The translations under genes were made by a program, and so were the position numbers. Of a DNA stretch of 64,000 bases, positions 58,851 through 64,000 are shown piece by piece (position 1 is the first letter of the stretch; each line of letters opens with the position of its first letter). Source of the DNA: Artocarpus heterophyllus (lineage: Eukaryota; Streptophyta; Magnoliopsida; Rosales; Moraceae). The DNA lies in assembly GCA_025403435.1 (NCBI GenBank), contig CM046345.1, positions 16,658,160 through 16,722,159 on the forward strand, in the 5' to 3' direction. A model generated the notes under the pieces. It saw only the letters and a program-made list of their open reading frames with translations, was not told where the DNA came from and searched no databases.

Positions 58851-61800
58851 CATGACTGAAAAAATCCAAAAATTAATAAGTAAGATTAATTAAGGATTGT
58901 TCTATAAGTACTCCATTAAGTACTTGAGAAAGTATAAGCTTAGAATTTATAAACATGCATTTTGAAAGTCTTAATAGCTATAAGACCTTAGAAATAAATA
59001 ATGTTAAAAATGCATAAATGATGAAAAATATATGTTTTAGTTAACATTTTAAAGTTTTTAAAATTAAAAAAATTATTTTGGTTAAAGCTCTTAATACATA
59101 ATATTATTTAAAAAGGGGTAAATGTGGTGAAAATTGTTAATAATCAATTTTAAGGACAAATGTGTCAAAGTTTATTATTTTAGAAGAAAATCACAAAATC
59201 CATAAAAGTATGAACAATTCATGAAAATGATCGTTAAGGTAATATGGATATTTTAGTAAGACATTAATACAATAAGATAATTAGAATTTATGTAATTATT
59301 TTTAAAGAGCAAGAATATTACAGTTATTAAAGTACAGCTATGTTTATGGAATTTCAAGTTTACGGATCAAATTTGATTAACCTGACGTGACACAGTTTAG
59401 ACTGTGTAAACCATAAGATTGTCTATAAATACATGGTTAAAAAAATAAAATAAATAAAAAAACAGGCTAATAGAAATCAACCTTTCCTCTCTGCTTTCTC
59501 TCTCCTCTCTTCACTGTCAAAAACTCTGGTCAAGCTTATGGCCTCTATTTTCGATACCCCGCACACCAACAGAAAGCTCTCGTCAAACTAAGTTCAATGG
59601 CATCCCACAACTCCGCTGGAGCAAGTTGTACTCACCAGTCAAAGTGGCAGAAATACCCAAAACTTTCTGGCGAGATATCTTCACCGTCCAACATCAGATC
59701 AATGTGATTCCTATTCCTACATAACCATCATGATGAGAGGAACAAGACTTATACTTGATTGCCCCTTAACAACCGCCAGAAGGCTCCACCCATCTACCCC
59801 CGTCGCCGCCATTGTGCCTCCATCTATCACCTCCATGCTGGAGGAGGTGGCCAATACCGCCCTTCCCAATAGATTTAGAGACCTGTGAAAAATGAAGACC
59901 CCCTTGAGAATCAAGCCAATCCTCCATGGAATGGCTGTGATTAGAGAATGTTTTTGGAGCTCAACACGAGCCACTCCGTCCCATCAATCCAGGCCACGAC
60001 GAGGGGCACCATTGATGCCATTGGAACCAAAAATCAATGGGGAGTGAAATGCCTCTATCAATTGCACACGATAATTGCTGTCGATTGGAGTTCAACACCG
60101 CCATAATCGAGCCATTGTGGAGCCTGTTGACTTTGCAACTCCGGCCACCATCAAGGTCAATTGACCTCACTAGTGTGTTCAGAGGATCAAGGGGATAAAA
60201 CCTCTTGATCAGTTACATTAGAGGAACTTGTTTTATTAGAGAGTCATGATCACCGCCGTACACCACCGTGTGAAGTTTTGATCTTGCCAAATTCAATGAC
60301 ATAGCTTTCAATTGATGAGGGAAAAACACTTAGAGGAGGGCGGATAGCAAAAGCCCTCGACCAATTTCAGGCCACAATTGCATGAGCACTGCCGCCCAAG
60401 CTGCCTTTTTGGCCAAAATCGTGGAACCTGATCCATATAGTAGAAGGCTGATTTAGGTGAAATTGACACCGCCATTAGACTCAAAAGGTTGATTTAGGGG
60501 GGAGGCCCAAGCTTGACTACAAAAGGAACCCGATCAATGCCGGTCAGAGCCGATCAATAGTGGTCAATAGTGGTCAACTATGACCAAAAATGCAAAATCA
60601 AAAAATTGCCTTCCTAACCCCCGATCGACAATCCAAGACCACTTTCTGACTCGTTGTGACGCTCTAAACACAACGGTGCTCTCTACTCCAGCTAACTTCA
60701 CTCTATTGAAAATCATCTGATACTGGCTGCATACGGATCGAGGCAACTCAGGTTGTAGTGACGAAGCCCAGAATGACATTTTCAGCAATGTGTGATCTTC
60801 AAGAAGCAATCTTAGTCACCCACAATCGCTCTACGATCACTATATGGATGCTTTCTAGACTGTAGGATAGACGAGATACAACTGAACCCGCTCAACTTAG
60901 AGTCCAGGTAAGTAGGAATCTTGTCTACAGTATGAACAGTTTTTAAGTAAGTAGGAATTTCACCTACAGTATGAACAATTTTTAAATAAATTATTTTATA
61001 TGTTTTCATAAAAATTTATGAAAATGCATTATCAGTGAATTGTCACACTGTGTATGTTTCATGTGTTGTTATGTTATGATGTTATGATTTAGCATGCTTA
61101 TGTGATGCTAAGTCATGTTATGCTATGATTGTGTCATGATCAATATATGATGTTTGCAATACTTAAATCATATTGTTTAATCACCTTCAAGTTAAGCATG
61201 ATTACGATTTATGGTTTATGATTTACGCAATTGTGATGTTATGTTGTAACATGCCATACTGTATACACACAATAAAGTAAGTGAAATTAATAAGATAAGT
61301 TAAGGATGTTGTATCAACCTCTTGGCCTACGGGGAAGCTTCAAAAAAAAAAGTTCATGATTTCAGCGTCTTTAGGCACTTGCGGACCCTAACGTCCCAAA
61401 GATCGTGCGCATCCGATACAATCATCCAGGCCCAATTAATAAGATAAGTTATAAATTAAGGGGGTGTTTGGAAGGTGGTGGGAACCGATGGTGGGAACCA
61501 CTTTTACTGTAGCATGTGAAAGCTTTACACTGTAGCAATTTTTTAAATTGTTACTGTAGCATGTGAGAGCTTTATACTGTTTATAACTGAGTTTGTGGTG
61601 GGAACCGTGGTTCCCACCACAATGCCAAACAGGGGGTAAATAATCAAGCATAAAGCAAGTTGATAAGTAGGCATAAAATGTTCATGCATATTATTGTTTA
61701 AATAATTTTAATTATATTTTGTGAGTCTAATCTCCTACTTGTTAAATGAAAGCTCATTTAAGTATGTTTATGCTGTAGGTAAGAAAACCTGTCAGCGATA

Positions 61801-62500
61801 CTTGATGGGCAGTGGTGAGCAACGGACAAAAGGCAGAGATAATAATAGATACCGCTCATACAATGTAACATTTCTGCAATTTTAGTTTAGAAATTATGCA
61901 CGTTTTTATTTTACGAAATTATGTATGTTTTTTGTTTACAAAATATATGTACACATAAATAGGTAAATAAAATTATGTGATTATGTCTTAAAAATCAAGG
62001 TTGTGATAATAAAACCTTGGTATAGAGAATTTAGGGTTTAAAAATATTGCCATAGAAAAAGCAACAAATATACGAAAATTTTTAAGTAAGGAAATTATGA
62101 AATTATTTATGGTTAAGAAATGTTATATGAGTTTTACATAAAATTAAGTAAGGAATTTTAATGAATTTGTTTTCGAATTTATTATTATGAAATTTTAAGA
62201 GAATATGTTTTTAAGAACTACAATGTTAGACTTAAGTAAGTAAACCATAAGTAATTTTTATTATGTTAAGGTTGAAAAGGAATAGGTTTTAAGAAACCAA
62301 TATGTCAATTTTAAGATAATATATTATAAAAAAAATATACATTTAATGATACTTTTTAATAAAGATTTAAAAAGCATTTAAAATTTAAATTTATAGAGAT
62401 ATTAAATTTAAAATTGTTTTGGAAATACTATCATTTAAGTTAAGAAATGTTTAAAAGTAGTATTATCTAAATAATTCTCTTTATGCTTAAAAGAAAAGTT
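58851..62500 (+). repeat. degenerate gypsy-type LTR-like sequence
   Basis: The start (TGAAAAAATCCAAAAATTAATAAG) matches the family at 9870 and 12086. A TATA box, TCTATAAATACATGG, lies at about 59415, followed by a CT-rich leader. The short frames at 59717-60809 and 60812-61009 lie in this LTR and show no domain. The right end is uncertain. Confidence 0.45.
61460..61636. mobile_element. Tourist-like MITE, 177 bp
   Basis: The ends GGGGGTGTTTGG and CCAAACAGGGGG, followed inward by GTGGTGGGAACC on each strand, form inverted repeats. TAA on both sides (61457-61459 and 61637-61639) is the target duplication. Internal ACTGTAGCATGTGA-GCTTTA is repeated twice. Confidence 0.88.
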
Positions 62501-62519
62501 TTAAAAAATTATTATTAAA

Positions 62520-64000
62520 TTCTAAGGGAACCCATAAGATTGGATGCCTACAAATATGCCATAGTTGCATAAAAAAATGATGAATGTCAATTATTGTCAT
62601 GGCGCTTAAAATTGACATATCAAGCACTTAATTACTTAAACAAGATAAAGTCAAATCCGCTGATTTTTTTGAAATAAAATGAGGAATAGGAATAATTTAT
62701 GAAGCATATATTTGTATATATAATAAACATAGAAAGTAGACTTAAGTGTAATTTCTTAATATTTTTATTCGAGTTCGAATAAGCTTATGAAGCCTATTTG
62801 AATGAATTTCTCTTTACGAAACAAGGGAAGTTTGAACTACCTAATTAGAAGAAGTCTAGAAACATTTTCTAAATTAGATAAAATTGGTTGGATACCTTAT
62901 CGTGCGAAGAGCTCGAGGAATTCAGGGGACTCGTAAGATTTGAAGCTTGCAAGCTTCCAAATATGCCATAGTTGCATAAAATAGGGGGAGTTTCTCTTTA
63001 CTAAATAAGGGGAGTTTGAACTACCTTACTAATAATTAGCTAGTTCTGTTATTCGTGATAGAAAAAGATAATAGAATTTGAAAAGAAAATAAAACTAATA
63101 AGAATGAGGATCAACAGTTTTTTTTATTTATTAATATTTGTTTGTCAATTAGATAATGTAAATGGCGAAACAACCAATTTTCTTTTCTACGGTTACTAAA
63201 CCTATAATAATAATAAAGTTAACGTCAATGTAATTATAGACTGTACTTTTAAATAATCAAATAACAATTGGTTAAACATAAGAACTTATTAATAAATTAA
63301 GCATTATTTATTTCCTTTGATAAGAAGTCACTAATAAGATTCCAAAAAAATCAATAGCAAGCAACATGCAAGGATTGGCATTCAATTTTTTTCACTCCTT
63401 ATATCGTGTTGGGCTGACTAAACTTTCGTAACTAATTTATAAACAAACACAATATTAAATACAAAATGGTATCACTTTATATTTTTCTTTTACCTCTTAT
63501 ACAATATATATATGTCCTTAGTGTCTTAAGGGGTATCAGAACCGTGGAAGTCATCCAACTAATATTCATGCATCAGATCTACATTAATATTCAAATTAAG
63601 AGTTATTAACACAAATAGCCCTTAAACTTTATGGTCTCCCCTACTTTAACCCTTGAACTTCAAAAATCACCATTTTGTTTCTTAAACTTTCAAAGTTCAC
63701 TACTTTGTCCTTTGAACTTTAAATATAACAACTTTGTCCTCTTAAACTTCTGATTTTCCATTCACATAGTTAAAATTAAGCCCATATGAGTAGCACATAT
63801 GTCTTGGGCCTCTTACATACTTCCTTAGTACTGAGGTTACTTCATATTCCAATTGTCTGCTTCTATCTCAATGCCACTAGATAGTGGATCTTCTTACTCG
63901 TACGCGTATGATAGACGCCAAGCTTGTTACCACTCCTCTTGCCATAAGTCCAACACTTGCTCTTCATACTAGTACGATGCCTTCTAACCTCCTCCGGGTA
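62520..64000 (-). repeat. right arm of the dispersed inverted repeat (partner 8321-9690)
   Basis: It is the reverse complement of the left arm in the same order, from CTAAGGGAACCCATAAGAT at 62522 to GATGCCTTCTAACC near the window edge. It may continue beyond 64000. No gene is seen. Confidence 0.75.

Noticed and set aside
59717..60809. Several minus-strand frames of 69-85 codons
   Set aside because: They lie in LTR-like sequence, show no recognisable domain, and do not continue one another.

Overview
This window is AT-rich nuclear DNA of a flowering plant, probably a eudicot or relative. The evidence is plant LTR retrotransposons primed by initiator tRNA-Met, CACTA, hAT and Tourist-type DNA transposons, and pieces of three plant-specific gene families: LOG, NIN-like protein and MYC2-type bHLH. 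It is a repeat-dense, gene-poor region. There is no prokaryotic organisation, and I recognised no tRNA, rRNA or CRISPR.

Layout. 1-1.7 kb (minus strand): the start of a LOG-like cytokinin-activation gene running off the left edge, and an intact 173-codon ORF with a plant-like leader, possibly an endogenised plant-virus cysteine-rich protein. 2.86-4.85 kb: a minus-strand Ty3/gypsy-type LTR with its primer-binding site. 4.85-6.4 kb: an inverted copy of a repeat (here 'repeat X') that recurs at 34-38 kb. 7 kb: a dead copia RNase H. 8.3-9.7 kb: one arm of a 1.4 kb inverted repeat whose partner is the right end of the window (62.5-64 kb). 9.9-12.2 kb: degenerate LTR-like sequence. 12.18-25.3 kb: a decayed CACTA transposon with Ulp1-like and DUF8039-like remnants, split by a complete 10.9 kb Ty3/gypsy (chromovirus-like) element with a GAGAG target duplication.

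25.9-34.2 kb is the most gene-like part, on the minus strand: a BED zinc-finger ORF, a NIN-like-protein exon with its GAF-like domain, and a MYC2-like ORF. The MYC-like ORF carries the N-terminal JAZ-binding and activation region but lacks the bHLH. It ends in the same RWP-RK-like tail and splice donor as the NLP exon, so it looks chimeric. 34.2-39.5 kb: repeat X, a degenerate minisatellite and local tandem duplications. 40-42.2 kb: two non-autonomous hAT elements. 41.2-53.8 kb: an old solo copia LTR (TSD AGAAC) that received a hAT element (TSD GCCTCAAC) and then a full 9.9 kb copia element of the same family (TSD TATCA). 55-58.9 kb: a Tourist MITE and a copia RNase H relic split by a 2.2 kb solo LTR (TSD ATGGT). 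58.9-62.5 kb: another degenerate LTR with a MITE inside.

The most unusual signal is a hyphenated palindrome, TTCGGC-NN-GCCGAA. It forms GC-rich clusters of several copies inside the LTRs or leader of at least three unrelated retrotransposon families (gypsy at 13.8-24.8 kb, copia at 41-54 kb, the solo LTR at 56-58.5 kb). I found it in none of the DNA transposons or host genes here. All boundaries and similarities were read by eye; no alignment or database search was run.
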